Assembly: GCA_013350335.1 (NCBI GenBank)
Contig: CM023540.1
Coordinates: forward strand, 47,165,222-47,229,221
Length of the DNA stretch: 64,000 nt
Source: Chimonanthus salicifolius
Taxonomy: Eukaryota > Streptophyta > Magnoliopsida > Laurales > Calycanthaceae
Direction: 5' to 3'
Shown: piece by piece, positions 24,932 to 37,639 of the stretch
Position numbering within the stretch: position 1 is the first letter of the stretch
Layout: each line of letters opens with the position of its first letter
Translations under genes and position numbers: made by a program
The notes under the pieces: generated by a model
What the model was told of the DNA's origin: nothing
The model's input: only the letters and a program-made list of their open reading frames with translations
The model's database searches: none

Positions 24932-25853
24932 CGTTAGTGTTGGCTCAAATTCTTTCTCTACGATACATGGTATTCAATATGGCTGTATGAAAGTATAGTA
25001 ATTTCTTGAATGAGAATATTGTGTGTAATATTCACACGGAAATTGACAGAGAGACTGTCTTTCTAAATCAGAAAACATGGTTTTATAAAGCAGCCTTCAA
25101 CGTGTGCTTGCAAGAGGTTTGTAGCAAGATCATATGTGAGAGAGATTCTTGCTATAGTGGAGATCTAAATTAAGAAGGTACAGTAAAAGAATACAAGGAT
25201 GTGTTGCCTTGGGATAGAAGGAGAGAAACCAGCCTATAGAAGGAAGCAACAAGGTGACATTGCATGCTTTGCTGGAACCCATTCAGATCTGATTGCACAA
25301 GGAAGCATCAGAGAGGAGGCTGTGTGAATTGAGGAGACACATGAACTGAAGGCATGGGAGATCTGTCCCAAATATACATCGTGTGCAAGGTCGGGATGCT
25401 AGCAGCAAGAGGAGCTGTTTGCAGGAGGCTGTTATCTGTCATTCAGAGAAAGTGCAGACAAAGGGTAGCCAAATGGAGGAACTGTTTCAGCGGTGACCGT
25501 CTTAAGATTCAGAGGCAGCAAACAGATAAGTGTTACAGAGAGGTGTTGCTGTATTCTCCATACAGCAAGGTGCGCACAAGCGTTGAGTTTCTGCATAACA
25601 CTGTTGAAGAGGGGTTTTGCACAATACATACAGCAGAGTAAGAACACGACCGTATGTGAGGGTACCCATGTTCTTTTGTGATTTTGGTTGAATCTCTTTG
25701 TAATAGTGTATACTTATCTCTCTTAATAAAATCATTCACGCTCCATGGACGTAGGCCAAGTGGGCCGAACCACGTAAATCGTTGATGTTTGCTTGTGTTG
25801 GTTTTATTCCGTTATTTATTTGGTGTGGATTATTTGCACTAATAATCTTAACA
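24932..25853 (+). mobile_element. Solo LTR, copia-like, with GATTA target-site duplication
   Basis: GATTA at 24927-24931 and again at 25854-25858 flank a 922-bp segment with ends CGTTAGTGTTGG and ATCTTAACA. TTAG...TAACA is the usual LTR inverted end, with the first T mutated to C. Inside are a TATA-like TTTATAAAG near 25082, AATAAAATCATTC near 25725 and, downstream, CCATGGACGTAGGC and CCGAACCACGTAAATC, motifs common in the R-U5 part of plant copia LTRs. No internal retrotransposon sequence adjoins it. Small open frames inside are non-coding. Confidence 0.75.
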
Positions 25854-25858
25854 GATTA

Positions 25859-26477
25859 TGGTCAGATGGTTCATAGGGTGCTCCTTCTAATGAATGGTCT
25901 AGATGGATTGATGCATGCACTGAATTCATTCGCGTAACGCTAACACAGTGGACACCAGTGCTCCATTCAATAGAAAGCACCATGTTAGAAAGATAGAGTC
26001 TTCCAGTGTGTGCTACTTTTGTGCATGATCCATCCAATATGAAGCTGTAAATCATTAGGTGATAAAACATGGATTAACATGGACAAAACCTTAAAGATTC
26101 TAGACAATATCCTGACTGAAAATCGCAAATTAGGATTCTAGTCTTTGAGGATCACATAATTCTTCGAGCGACTATTGATGATGAAGATGATGAGAACAAC
26201 CTCATAAAAAACGATAATTAAATAAGATGAATATGTAACTATAATGCAAGGAGACGATGGGCAAGTACAACTACATCGTACCAAACATATATACTCATGA
26301 TAAGATTCAGAATAGAAAAATAGCATTAACTACAACAGCCAACTAACATGAAAATACATGGCTAAAACAAACAGCATACAGCAACCTGAACATTTATGTC
26401 CTGATTTTCCAACACACTCACTCTTAAGAATATTTCTGTTAAAAAGCAAGGAGAGAGGCATGAAGACCTTAAGACTT
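25859..26477. other. Downstream flank of the EXO70 gene
   Basis: No gene seen. It includes the likely 3' UTR of the minus-strand EXO70 gene, whose stop codon is at 26478-26480. Confidence 0.6.
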
Positions 26478-28457
26478 TTACCTCCTGCGAGGGTAGTGCA
26501 ATGACCTTGGGGACCCCTCAAAGAGATCCAAGAGGTAATTCTGCAAATCATCTGCACTGTATTTGATATACCTGTCACCATACCTCCCGCCCTCGAGAAT
26601 ACTCGCATACCTCCCCAAGAAGGTCCTATATGCTTGAAGGATCTTCAATGATATTGAGATCTTGAGATCATCACGAAGCTGTTGGTCAGGGATCAACCAC
26701 GCCGTCTGGGACTTGTAGATCTCTTCAAAAGTAAGATTAAAGCTCTTGAATCTCTCTTTGAGAACAGTTGTTGAAACTGTAGTTGAACCTTGAGTACATA
26801 AACCCTCTTCTTTCAAGAAAGAGAGGATCAAGGACCACGATGCTCTTTCATAGCTCAGTGCATGCTGTTGAAATATCCCATTATGTTTCCTGATCCAGTT
26901 ATCTCCAAGAAGAGCTCCAAGATCGGAGCCCTTAACCTTTTGCACCATGTAGTAAATGTTGTTCATCAAGAAAAAGTGCTGCAGAGAGCTGTCCTTATAC
27001 AATCTGGACTTAGCATCCAGATTGGTCTCCAGAGTTGAAATCACAGACTGAAGACTTCGAGCCATCGAGCTAACACTGCAAGAAGTGCTCACTTCATTGT
27101 CGCCATGTACTGTAGCATTTGAATTAGATGATGATTGCAACGTGTCCTCCTCATAGTTGTTAAGAAGCAAATTCAAGGTGTCGCTATAATCAGTAAGGAG
27201 CTTCAAGTAATTCATGACATACTTTGTAAGATGATGGACTGCACCTCCAGCAAATGGAGTTGTCGATGTGTTTGTTCTAACAGCATTGTCAAATTCTGTA
27301 ATGGTTCCCCTCACACAGTCACCCAATCTTCTAAGAACTTCATGACTTTCAATTCTCACAGAAGAACCAGACTCATCTGAGAATAATGCATCTATATCTG
27401 GGAGAAGATCTGCCAGCCCTTCATACATGTCAAGTATGCGGAACAACTTTTCCGAAGAACGGGGACTGATTGCTATGGCTTCACCAAAGTTCAGGAGCTG
27501 AAAGATCGAACCTTTTGAAGTTTCAACAAAACAAGTCTGACTAACTGAACCAAAATCTCCAAAGATTTGGTCACAGAGTCGCTTTTCACTTGAAAGATAA
27601 ACACGTACGAATATCTTCATAGCTCGGATCCATTTCTTTATCTTGGTGTTTAAGAAACTCCATTCCATCCTCACAACTTCCTCAATGCTCAGCTTCTCAA
27701 TTTCCAGAATGAATAGGCACTCATCCAAAGCATCTTTACGAATTGTAATATATGCTTGACAACACTCCGCATTATAATTGGAGGTGAACATAAGGTCCGC
27801 TATGCGTTTAAGGTCCGGAATTACATCTGGATGAACTAAATCAATGATGAATTCCTCTGAGCCTTTGCTGATATCTCTCGGAAGCTTCATCTGCGACTCC
27901 TCAGAAGGAGCGTCATCAATTGAGTAAGTTGAATCCTCGTCCACAATGTCATCTTCACTTGAACGAAAAGACACGTGCTCTGGCTCAAAAGTTTGCCTGT
28001 TCTGAGCAAGCATGTGACTGAATTCTTCCTCAAGCCTCGCCATTGCCATCTGAAGAACAGTATGGGCACGACTTAGAAACTCATTCTCTTTCTGGTCTTC
28101 GTTCAAGGTTAGGCAACCCAAATCTTCTATCAGTTGTCGAACTTCATTAACAGCCAGAAGATACTCAGACACTTCATCTGGACCACAGTCCCATATCATC
28201 GAATTATCAGAATCCCAACTCATGACCTTCTCCTGTGCAGAGTTGAGTCGTTCTTCAATATCACTTATTCTTATTTCTCCTTTCTCTTTTAGGATCTCAG
28301 CCATCCTAGGTGTGGACAAGCGTATATCGAACTCAGAAAGTAATCTTATCATGTCATCAGTAGGATTCTTGCTTGTTCCCAAGGTTTTTACAATGTGTTG
28401 CGCAACAGCAAGCACTCGATCATCTCCTACAATACCTGTAGACTTACAGTCTTCCAT
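26478..28457 (-). CDS. EXO70E: Exocyst complex subunit EXO70, E-type
   Basis: A single uninterrupted 659-codon frame, the usual size for plant EXO70 and consistent with the intronless coding regions of most plant EXO70s. EXO70 is a rod-shaped exocyst subunit that helps tether secretory vesicles at the plasma membrane and binds phosphoinositides through its C-terminal part. Seen here are an N-terminal helical, coiled-coil-prone region (about 10-155), an acidic linker with DDIVDEDSTYSIDD (169-182), and the Exo70 fold from about 205 to the end. Its blocks are LVHPDVIPDLKRIADLMF (207-224), CDQIFGDF (295-302), HHLTKYVMNYLKLL (408-421), FLMNNIYYMVQKVKGSDLG (496-514), GDNWIRKH (518-525) and DRYIKYSADDLQNYLLDLFE (628-647), with a basic end YPRRR. 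The order and wording fit the EXO70E1/E2 branch; Arabidopsis EXO70E2 marks the exocyst-positive organelle. The start ATG at 28457 agrees with the family N-terminus. Branch assignment is from recalled similarity. Confidence 0.95.
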   Translation of the reverse strand: MEDCKSTGIVGDDRVLAVAQHIVKTLGTSKNPTDDMIRLLSEFDIRLSTPRMAEILKEKGEIRISDIEERLNSAQEKVMSWDSDNSMIWDCGPDEVSEYLLAVNEVRQLIEDLGCLTLNEDQKENEFLSRAHTVLQMAMARLEEEFSHMLAQNRQTFEPEHVSFRSSEDDIVDEDSTYSIDDAPSEESQMKLPRDISKGSEEFIIDLVHPDVIPDLKRIADLMFTSNYNAECCQAYITIRKDALDECLFILEIEKLSIEEVVRMEWSFLNTKIKKWIRAMKIFVRVYLSSEKRLCDQIFGDFGSVSQTCFVETSKGSIFQLLNFGEAIAISPRSSEKLFRILDMYEGLADLLPDIDALFSDESGSSVRIESHEVLRRLGDCVRGTITEFDNAVRTNTSTTPFAGGAVHHLTKYVMNYLKLLTDYSDTLNLLLNNYEEDTLQSSSNSNATVHGDNEVSTSCSVSSMARSLQSVISTLETNLDAKSRLYKDSSLQHFFLMNNIYYMVQKVKGSDLGALLGDNWIRKHNGIFQQHALSYERASWSLILSFLKEEGLCTQGSTTVSTTVLKERFKSFNLTFEEIYKSQTAWLIPDQQLRDDLKISISLKILQAYRTFLGRYASILEGGRYGDRYIKYSADDLQNYLLDLFEGSPRSLHYPRRR

Positions 28458-28493
28458 TTCAGATATGATAGTCAGAAGAATGTGGCTATGATG

Positions 28494-30001
28494 CTGTCAA
28501 ACTGGTGACCCGTGGATCAGATGACAGAATTTAGAGACAAATGCCGAGTATACACCTTCCAAATGCAGAATCCCAATCTAGGAAAGTAAAGGAACAAACT
28601 CTATCAAGCTAAAGTGCACTCAAACTCTACTTTCCCGAAATATCAAGCTGACATGGGATTCAATGGAAGATATATTTTCCTTAGAAAGCTGCCCAAAAAA
28701 AAGGAGATCCAATCTTCTGAGCTCCACAGAACAAAACAAGAGGCTTGAATTCCACAGTTTTCATACATAAATTGAGGGCTGAAAAAACATAATGACAACC
28801 CAATATCAAATGATCAAGATTCTGGAATTGATCACGCTCCTATCTAGAGAAAGGTAGTCACCAGTGTCTCCTCTGATCAGAGAAGAGAACCACTGAAAAC
28901 ACTCTACCGATACTTTCAACAGCTTAATGAAAACAAAACCCAAATTACAGACAGCTCAACCCCTGCTCTTGAGAAAATTGAGTAGCAAAGGAATGGGATT
29001 GGTGGAGAGGGACTTCCCAAATAAGCAAGAAAACCAGAAAACTCTCCCCCTTTCCAAATCTCAAATGAATCGATTGGAGAAAAGAAAAGGGCTACACCGC
29101 AGGATATGGGCAATAAAACAAAACCACATCCAACCAGAACAACAATTCAGAAGCAGAGCAGCAACAAAGATCAACCAGACACAGCAATTGGTTCAACAAA
29201 TGAAGAATTTGATATACAAACAACAAGCAAATGACCAAATCACCACCTGATTGGCAAGAAAAGAGCTGAAACCTCCTGTTTGTAAATCACGATTACAGAA
29301 TGTCAACAAAACACATGCTAACGTGCATCAGTAACATCAAATCCTAATAGTTAAGACGGTCAAAATTCCTTCTTGAACACTAAACTTCTAGCAGAATTCC
29401 ACTCCAATGAACTGAGATCTAGAGAACTTCCACGAGAAGCTTTAAGAAAAATTTCACAAATACACATACAAAAGAAAAAAGGGAAAAAAATCAAAGAGTA
29501 TAGCCTTTTAACAACAATCTTCAACAAATCGCAACAGATTCAAAATATAGCAAAAAAGAAGAGAAAAGAAGAATTTAAGAACCAAAACCCTAAACCCACA
29601 GCTCTAAAACCAGAGGATATTGAAGCAAGAAACCCAATCGAAAGGGGAAAAGATACTTGTTGCATAAAATCTTTAAAATTTTCAGAGATGCCTAACCAGA
29701 AAACTGAGTTCCTTCTTTCCGGTCCAAAACCACGGCTTTTCACAGAAAAGATTTCGAAACTGGTACAATTTTCGGATCAAAACCCTAATTCCTCGGTTTC
29801 AAACACAACCGATGGATCTGAACCGGAAGAGCAAGAAAATTCGGGGAATTTCGTCGATTCTAGGCAATTCCAGCAGTCAAAATCACAATCGACTCGCAAA
29901 TGAATGGGGGAGCTGAAAATCTCAGATTTAGAGATGAGAACGCGTGTAAAGATACGGAATTGTAGGGTTCTGGAGAGAGAGAGAGAGTGAGAGAAAGAAA
30001 C
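28494..30001 (-). other. Probable 5'-UTR intron of EXO70 and leader exon
   Basis: Upstream of the EXO70 start, the minus strand has an acceptor TTTGACAG ending at 28494. At 30001 it has CTTCAG/GTTTCTTTCTC, a plausible donor beside a CT-rich tract. The 1.5 kb between is AT-rich and would be a leader intron. The leader exon would start upstream of 30002, in the more GC-rich block that runs to about 30130. This is inference; no transcript evidence is available. A 176-codon open frame on the other strand (29373-29903) is lysine/asparagine-rich and looks like chance. Confidence 0.45.
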
Positions 30002-30130
30002 CTGAAGCTTGCTGTCTGCAACTTGGGACAGGAAGGCGAGAGATCTGAGCCTTTCGACCCCGTTTCCTGGCTCTTGTCCTCTTTCAGTAGACCGGTTTGG
30101 TACTCCGCGGGAGCACGATTCTACTGTAAA

Positions 30131-33100
30131 TGCTCCGTTTTCAAAGGGTTGGGTGGGTGGGGTTTAAACTTCAAACCATTCAACCGTCAACTTCAAGCAA
30201 TCGATTTGACTTTATTATCATCATTAAATTTAATCCAAGTGGTCATTTAATCTTAAGGAGACTTTTCGAGTTAGACTCTCTAACAAAAAAAATATCAATT
30301 AAGTCAAGATTTGTACTAAAATTACGATGCATTATATAATTTATTACATAGATATAAAGTATTTAAAATTTTATTATCGAATGATAATCTTAACTATTTG
30401 ATCTTAACCATTGAAATTTTAATAAATACAAGTCATTGATTGTTAAGAAATTAAAATCAAAAGATATTATCATTAATAGAGAATGAAACTTGATATATGT
30501 CTTGCTAATATAATTTCCTTTATTTATACGCATCTATATCGCTCCTAAACCCACTTAAAGGGTAGTTTAGTATTAAGTATTGATTATGAACTCTTTAATC
30601 ATGCAAGTTCCCAGTTGCAGCCATGGAAACGATAACTCTGTCTAACCAGGGAGACTTGTCTCGAGGAGACTTTTATATTAAATTTTTAGATGATCTATAG
30701 TGGAATATTTATAGAATTATAAATTTAATAAATTTTGATATTTAATTAGAATTTTTACTATTTTAAACTTTAAAATTTTGTTAATGGTAGATCGTATCTT
30801 ATGTGACTAATTTTTTATGATCAAGTAATTTAAAGTTTTTACAGTATTCGACTAATTCTCAAAGCATATCTACCTACACTCAATAACTTTATGATAAGTA
30901 ACTCTTCAGAATTAAATATAAATTGACGAAAGAATTATCATTTTACAAGACAAGGTCTTTACAATCACTTCAATTCCTTTGAATTTTATATTAATAAATT
31001 ATGATAATTGAAAAATATTATATATTTTAAATTTTTGAAATTCATCAAATTTAGACTTTATTGAGATTAGATTTCTTTATAAATCATACAGTCAAAAATA
31101 TAATTATTAAATTTACTTAAACGTAAAAAATAACTTTAAATATATTTTCTTTATGATATAAGGTTACAAAATTAGATGGTTCAAACTGGACACGGACTTT
31201 AAAGTTCTTATAAATTTTAAAGATTATGTTACATTCAGCTATTCAGTTTTACAATTTTAAAAAATAAATTTTATATTTAAATATATAAATAAATATATTT
31301 CTAAGTATATTATTTATTAGTCCCCGTACAGTACTACTACCACATGTCAATTTACTAGAAATGCAGTCGTGACGGCACTGATTTCGTTCTCAAGCAGAGT
31401 TCAATGTGGATCACAGCCACGTCTAGTTTGAAATTTTAATTTGAATTTGACATATTTATTTAAATGGACATGGGTCACATCAATTTATTTATTAAATAAG
31501 AAAATAAAAGAAACTCTTAACATAACATGAGTCACTGAGTTATCTATTATGCAATTTTAATTTTAATTATATATAATTAATTAGATACAAAATACTTTGA
31601 TAAGTAAATTAAAGACGGTTATGATCTCACCTAGTGTGCCCTGGGTTTCAGTTTCCCAAACGTAAATTTAAAATAAAATAATTAATTATTTAATGAAATT
31701 AATTCCTTTGACATTCTAATATCAGCAATCATTTTTTAAAGAGCTATTGAACTCTAAATTGTTGTCAAATGTCATATAATATAAAATAGATCACGAAAAC
31801 CTTGTGACTTAGTTGTGTCAACTTTGCATTCTGCTTAAATAAATGGATTAAGACTTAAGATACTAATTGAAGTCTTGTTTTTCAAACCAATTTCCAATTT
31901 TCCACTTATTCAACGTCTAAGTTAAATTGGGTTAATGTTAACTAGGCATTTGAAATTTAGAAAGCTACAACTCAATTTAATTTTTTTTTTATTGAATTTA
32001 CGTGTAGAAAATCGCCGGATACTTAGTGAAAAACTCCCACGGATGAGCTCACTACCCATAGGGCACACCAAGGTTAGGCTATGAAGGCTCGAACCCGCAA
32101 CCTTCCGTTTCCTGAGGTGAGAGGTAACATTTAATTTATTAAATGTGTTGTTTCAATTTGATTAATTTAATGTCATTATCAAAGGGAAATTATGGGACAC
32201 CGGTGTTTTCACTCCCAACTTATTGAATTTCTCTTCCTTTTTTTTTATTATACTAGCAAGAGACACATTTTGTGCAAATAACATTGGTAAAAAAAATTAT
32301 AGTAAATATATTCTTTAATTCAAGAATTTTTATACAAATATTTTATTTGTAAAATATAATATAAAAAACTTGAGCATTATCTTTCAAACTCACTACATTA
32401 TAAAATCCCGTTTTCTATTTTATAGTACATTTTGACATGAATTTCCTCTATTTTAGATAATCCTGCAATATCACAACCATTTTAAAATCTCTTTTCTTAT
32501 TTTTTAGCTACTTTGGACAAATTATCTATTTTTTGTATCAACATAAAAGCAAATTACAACTGTTCAATAAATTATCCGTCAAAATTTAATTGATGAACAT
32601 ATCAACTATCTCTGTATATATAAACTAGTAGGAGGCACGCGCTTCGCACGAACCAAATTAAGAAAAAATTATGGCAAATAATTTTTCTTTAGTTTACAAA
32701 TTTTTGTACAAAAAATTCTATGTTTAAATACTAATATAATATAATTTCAATCATATCCTTCAAAATAACTAAATTTAATCATAAATCCTTTTTTTTCCAT
32801 TTTAGACATTTTTCACGAAGTTTCTACATATTTTTAGATAATAATATGATAAAGTTGAAATAAATTTTTCTAATTCACCAAATTTCATCTTAAAATCTCC
32901 TTTTCTAATTGTTAACTTTTTTTAGATGAATTTTACCTTTTTAGCTAATTTTTGAATAAATTTTAGCTTTTATAAATTAAATCCTTCTATCTATTCAAAT
33001 TCCATATTAAAATCTCTCTCTTTTTAATCTTTAATTAATTTTTTAACATATTTTTTTATTTAACAATATAAAATCATCACAATGATTTAATAAAATAATA

Positions 33101-33780
33101 ATTAAAATTTATCTAACAAATACCTTAAACTAATTTTCTACACCGATAAACTAAGGGAATAATTCTGGAATAAACCCTCAGACTACGTAATTTCCGGGAA
33201 TTGCCGCAAGTTTCTAATTTTCTATTATAGCAGTGCTTTCTCTTTCTCTCCTGTCATATCAAGTTGCTTACTGAGTTAGATAAGTCTTAAAAATATCGAG
33301 GACTCAGATCAAAAATATTTTGATTAGATAAAAGGTTATTTTTAATGGTACAATTTTAGTTTTTTTTTAAATTTTAAATTTGAAAAACTTTTAAATATCA
33401 TCTTTTTACATGTCTAATGCATATCTATAAACTTTTTTAATGGACTTATTATATGAGATCAAAGTGGGCCCAACATATAGTGGAAAATTTTTAGATTAAA
33501 ATATAACTTAAAAATATCAAAATTTGATGAATTTAAAATATCACTTCATTAATTCAATTAAAAGTGAATTTCAGTAAATTTCATATGTAATCGTAGATAT
33601 TTCTAATTAACATATCGTACGAGAGCAAAAGTGGGTCAACACTCAAATGAAAAGTTAAAAATTTAAAAATAATTGAAAACTGGAAAAAATGGGTTTTTTT
33701 ATCCAATCATGATAATATTTTATTATTTTAAGATAATAAGAAAAAAAAATCGGTTTGAATTGGGAAGAGCGTGACGACCT
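30131..33780. other. AT-rich intergenic DNA
   Basis: No gene or open frame of interest. The one recognisable element is a minus-strand SINE at 31980-32130. Otherwise very AT-rich, with nothing recognised. Confidence 0.6.
31980..32130 (-). mobile_element. SINE, minus orientation
   Basis: A T-run at 31981-31990 (the A-tail on the minus strand). Then, read on the minus strand, a tail of the GTGGGAGTTTTTCACTAAGT...CTACACGTAAATTC type. Box B is at 32086-32100 (minus GCGGGTTCGAGCC). Same family as the element at 20701. Confidence 0.65.
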
Positions 33781-33876
33781 AATGCAGAGGGCAGTAGTCT
33801 CTCTCAATCTTTTAAGAGGTAGGTTTATCACACTTGAGACTCTTCAAAAGTAGGATTCCTTTCTGAGCTTACAGCC

Positions 33877-34139
33877 TAAAAAATTAGTCTGTTAGGTGGA
33901 GTAACTCAAGTCGTTTATAAATTCTTAAATCTCTCTTTGTACTTCTAACGTGGGACTTGTTCAAAGCAACCCAACAATCTTCCCCTCGAACGAGGCCCTC
34001 CGGTGGAGAGAGCAATGTCGGCCTGAGACCTAGCTCTGATACCACTTGTTAAGACCATTGTTAGATGGAGTGACGTAAGTCTTTTATAAATCCTTAGATC
34101 TCCATCTGCACTTTAATGGAACTCGTTCGCAGCAAAACA
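33877..34139 (-). mobile_element. Small TRIM-like element
   Basis: Two diverged ~95-bp repeats, about 33877-33976 and 34047-34139, both with TTAG(G/A)TGGAGT(A/G)AC then TTTATAAAT(T/C)CTTA(A/G)ATCTC and AGCAA, ending ACA. Between them is a 70-bp internal segment. On the minus strand it begins TGGTATCAGAGC (complement 34033-34044), the initiator-Met tRNA primer-binding site, and ends in a GAGGGGAAGATTG purine tract. The outer end of the left repeat is uncertain and no TSD was found. Confidence 0.6.
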
Positions 34140-36934
34140 AATAAATAGGATTTGTTTGTTTAATCATTTATTTTGTTTAAATTACTATTACTATGATTTA
34201 AATGGAAAATTCAGATTTCTTATCTTATTATAAGCAAATTCATGTATAATTTAATCAATGCAATATCTATTGAGTGTTTTCAAATCCTCATTTCCTTTAA
34301 GCACAGAATGACAAAATGTGGTTAGACTTCTAAACACGCACTATGAAGTATGAATACCGGATAATTTATCTATGGACCATTTCGAATTTTTTAAGATATT
34401 ACTTGGATTGAATTTTAGATGAATGTAAAAAGCAAAATTTGACCTCTTAATATTTATCCAGAAGCTTGTGATAGAAAGTTCACAGTAATTATCATAATCC
34501 ACAACTTTATAAGAATTTATATTAAATTGGAACTTGACCTTGACCTTGATAGTCGTTTATTTTATGAATTCTACAACTTGGATCTAATGATATGGGCCTA
34601 AGCCTATCATCATATAGAAATGTGGTATGCTCTTTCATGTTAAAATTTGATCTGATTCGATTATTTGAATTAAATTTGAGCATTTTAAATAAAGTATAGA
34701 TTTAAAGTTTTGTGTTCTAAATTTAAAATAGATTTGAATCGATTAAATCATTTAATAAAGAAGTAAGTAATAGATCGTGAGTTGTTGGTTCAAACTTGAA
34801 ATTGATTAAACTCAACTGACCCCGTTGTTAAGTCTACGTTGAACAAAATTTGGCAAAATTTAACGCGAACCAAACTCAAATAAATGGGTATAGATTTAGA
34901 ATTTAGTATCCCAAATCCAAAATAAACTTGAAGTAAATAATCCATTTAGTAAACAAGAAACTCATAGATTGAAGACGTTAACCCAAATCCAAAACTGATC
35001 CGATACAAGCCGTTGCCACGTGTAGCTGACTAGCTCTGCTTGAATGAAAAAAAATGGCAAACATGTAATTACATGGAGTTTGAATTTTGTAAAAATGGAG
35101 AGAAATTCTACTTGGAAGAAATGAGAAAAAATGGCAAACATGTAATTACAATAGAGTTTCATATGGAAGGGAAAAATGAAATTTTGTAAACAATTGAAAA
35201 TTTTGAATAATGTGCAAATTAGTGTAGCTGATTAAAATGTTGGACACATAAATCATAATCTGCTATAAAAGTTTGATGGATAGATAGATTTGAATATAAA
35301 ATTTAGAAAATGTTTAAGCTCTAATCAGTTCTTTCTTTTCCTTTTTCTATCATTATGTAAAATAAGATATTAATAATTTTTATATTTCATAAAATATTAA
35401 ATGTATGAGAATACTCAAAACTCATTGATTTGGTTGGGTTGAATTATAGGATAAATTAAGATCTCTCTATATTCTTAATACTATTAAAGTCTATTTTTTT
35501 TAAATTATTAGATTAAAAAAAAAATTGGCCAAATTTGACAAATCTAAAATTGGTATATTTTGAAGACCATTGTAATGAATCCTGTTACACAAGTGCTCTT
35601 GATCTGAGTTTCTAAGAAGAAAAGTTTTTAATCTAAATACCATTTTTTCTTATTTTTATTATATTCAAGAGTTTGGAGTTTATAAAAAAAAGTCTGTAAG
35701 ACCTATAAAATTAATCAAATTAAGAAAGAATGGATTTGAAAATAATCAAATTATTTAGTATATAAAAAAATAAAAGGTCATACTCAAGAATATTTGCCAA
35801 TATCGGTGATTTTAATTAAAAAAAAAGGAAGAAGAGATTTCTCAGCGATATATCAAGTGAGACCGAGATTTCAACCTCTATTCATACCCTGCACTACTCT
35901 ACACCTTTTTGCCGTCTCCTCTTCTATCAAGTTTGATCCAAGTTTTTAATTTAAAAACCTTTTTCTTTTTTACTTTATTGTTTTCAAGAGTTTATCAAAA
36001 TACCCTAACTTTTTTTAAAAAAAGTTCTAATCTAAATACCTTTATGTTTTATTTATTATTTTCAAGAGTTTATAGTTTATAAAAAAAAAAAGGGTCTGTA
36101 AGGCCCGTAAAATTCTTTAATATAATAAAGTTATGTGTAATCTTGGTGTGCCTTAGGGGTAAGGGTCCACCTGTGAGGGTTTTACACTGGGTATCCCGCA
36201 GTTTCTCATATGTAAATTCAAAAAAAATAAAAATTTAATATAATAAAATTATGTGTAGTTGAGAAAGAAAACCCTTATCCTACCGAAGACGCCGCTCTTT
36301 GCATCTACTGTTTAGATAATACAATACATTTGATTTTATTTTTTTTTAATTTTTTAGATATATTGAAATTACTAAAGGAGGATTAAGTTTTTCAAGCTAT
36401 TAAAAACAAGAGGAAGGGTAAAAATGGAATGTCCTAAGAGGCAACAACTGCATTTAGAGTTTAAACTCAAGTGGATTGGGCCGGTTTTAAATTCTAGTAA
36501 ATCCAACCAAACCCAACCCATATATATATATTTTTTTTGAAAAATAACTCATATAAAAAATTATTGAGCTCGACTTGACTCAATCCAAATTGTTGACCCG
36601 ACCCAACTTAAGTTATTGGCCCGTTCCAATCAGAGTAAAGAAAATTGTTATAGGTTTTTTTATATTTCTTGAAACTTGGGTTGGGTTGGGTCAATGCAGT
36701 CTAATTAGGTTGATTTTAAATTTCAAAACCTAGTCTGACTCTATTTTCATGTATTTTTTTCCAACCCGACAAGATCCTAAATTTACAAATAAATAATCTA
36801 GCTCACTGATTTTTCAGATTAGATTATGTGAGTTAGATTAAAATTCGGCCCCAGTTTCACCCCCAAGCGGCATGTTTTTTATTTAGGAGAATGCTCGCAT
36901 GGAATTCGCTTAGACTTATTAAAGGACTATTATA
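34140..36934. other. AT-rich intergenic DNA with repeat fragments
   Basis: No gene seen. A 3' SINE tail lies at about 36135-36232. A right-end-like fragment of the hAT-like MITE is near 35.87-35.9 kb. GGTTGGGTT/CCGACCC-type dispersed repeat text lies at about 36460-36850. A region with repeated ATTTAAAAT(A/T)GATTTGAATC-like wording lies at 34680-34990. Confidence 0.5.
36135..36232 (+). mobile_element. SINE 3' fragment
   Basis: GTGAGGGTTTTACACTGGGT...CTCATATGTAAATTC followed by an A-rich tail. This is the 3' half of the SINE family seen at 20701 and on the minus strand at 31980 and 37640. Head truncated or too diverged to recognise. Confidence 0.6.
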
Positions 36935-37079
36935 CTCCTATTTTTAATTTAGCAAGTACTGGAGTAATATAAAGTGTGTTGAAAATAGATGAGATCAGAT
37001 GGAGTGCTACCTTTATATAAAGAGTTCCTTAAAAAATATAAATATTTCAAATGAGACAACTAAAATAGGACGGAAGGAG
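36935..37079. mobile_element. Stowaway-type MITE
   Basis: Flanked by TA at 36933-36934 and TA at 37080-37081. Ends CTCCTATTTTTAATTTAG and, on the other side, GGACGGAAGGAG. 145 bp. The interior shares GTTGAAAATAGATGAGAT and TATATA(A/G)AGAGTT with the element at 38116, so both are one family (Tc1/mariner-derived). Confidence 0.75.
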
Positions 37080-37639
37080 TATAAAAAAAATGAGTAAAAG
37101 GTTAAAATAGTGAATTGAGTACAATCTAGTATCAATAAAACTATCATGCAACACTGTAAAGTTAATCAATTTAATGACTAGACAAGTAATTTAAGGACAA
37201 AAATGGTTTGACAGTTAGAAATGTCAGTTGATATTTTTAAAAATAACTATTTTGGCTAATACCCAAATTGAAAAATGAAAGGGCAATTAAAGCTTTTATA
37301 AGAGAAAATCACTATGATTTAATAATTCAATTCTATTTTTCAGGCATCTAAAAATAAAAGATTAAGGAATTTCAATATAATTTTTCTCATCCAACTATTA
37401 TTGCTTTATAAGAAATATAATAAAGAACTTAATATTTATGAACTTTAATTTACAATGACTAAAATCATATGAATTGCATCTATACTTAAGACACTGGTGA
37501 CAACTACCAACGGAGCTAGACTCAAATTTTGATGATTAAAATTATTTTTTGAATTTGAAGTTTTGCGCTGTACGAGAGACCTAATTTGGTCCAATATGAT
37601 GATATATTTCATATTGATACAAATACAAGACTAAAATAA

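Noticed and set aside
29373..29903. 176-codon open frame opposite the EXO70 leader
   Set aside because: K/N/Q-rich, no recognisable domain, lies in the probable 5'-UTR intron on the opposite strand of EXO70.
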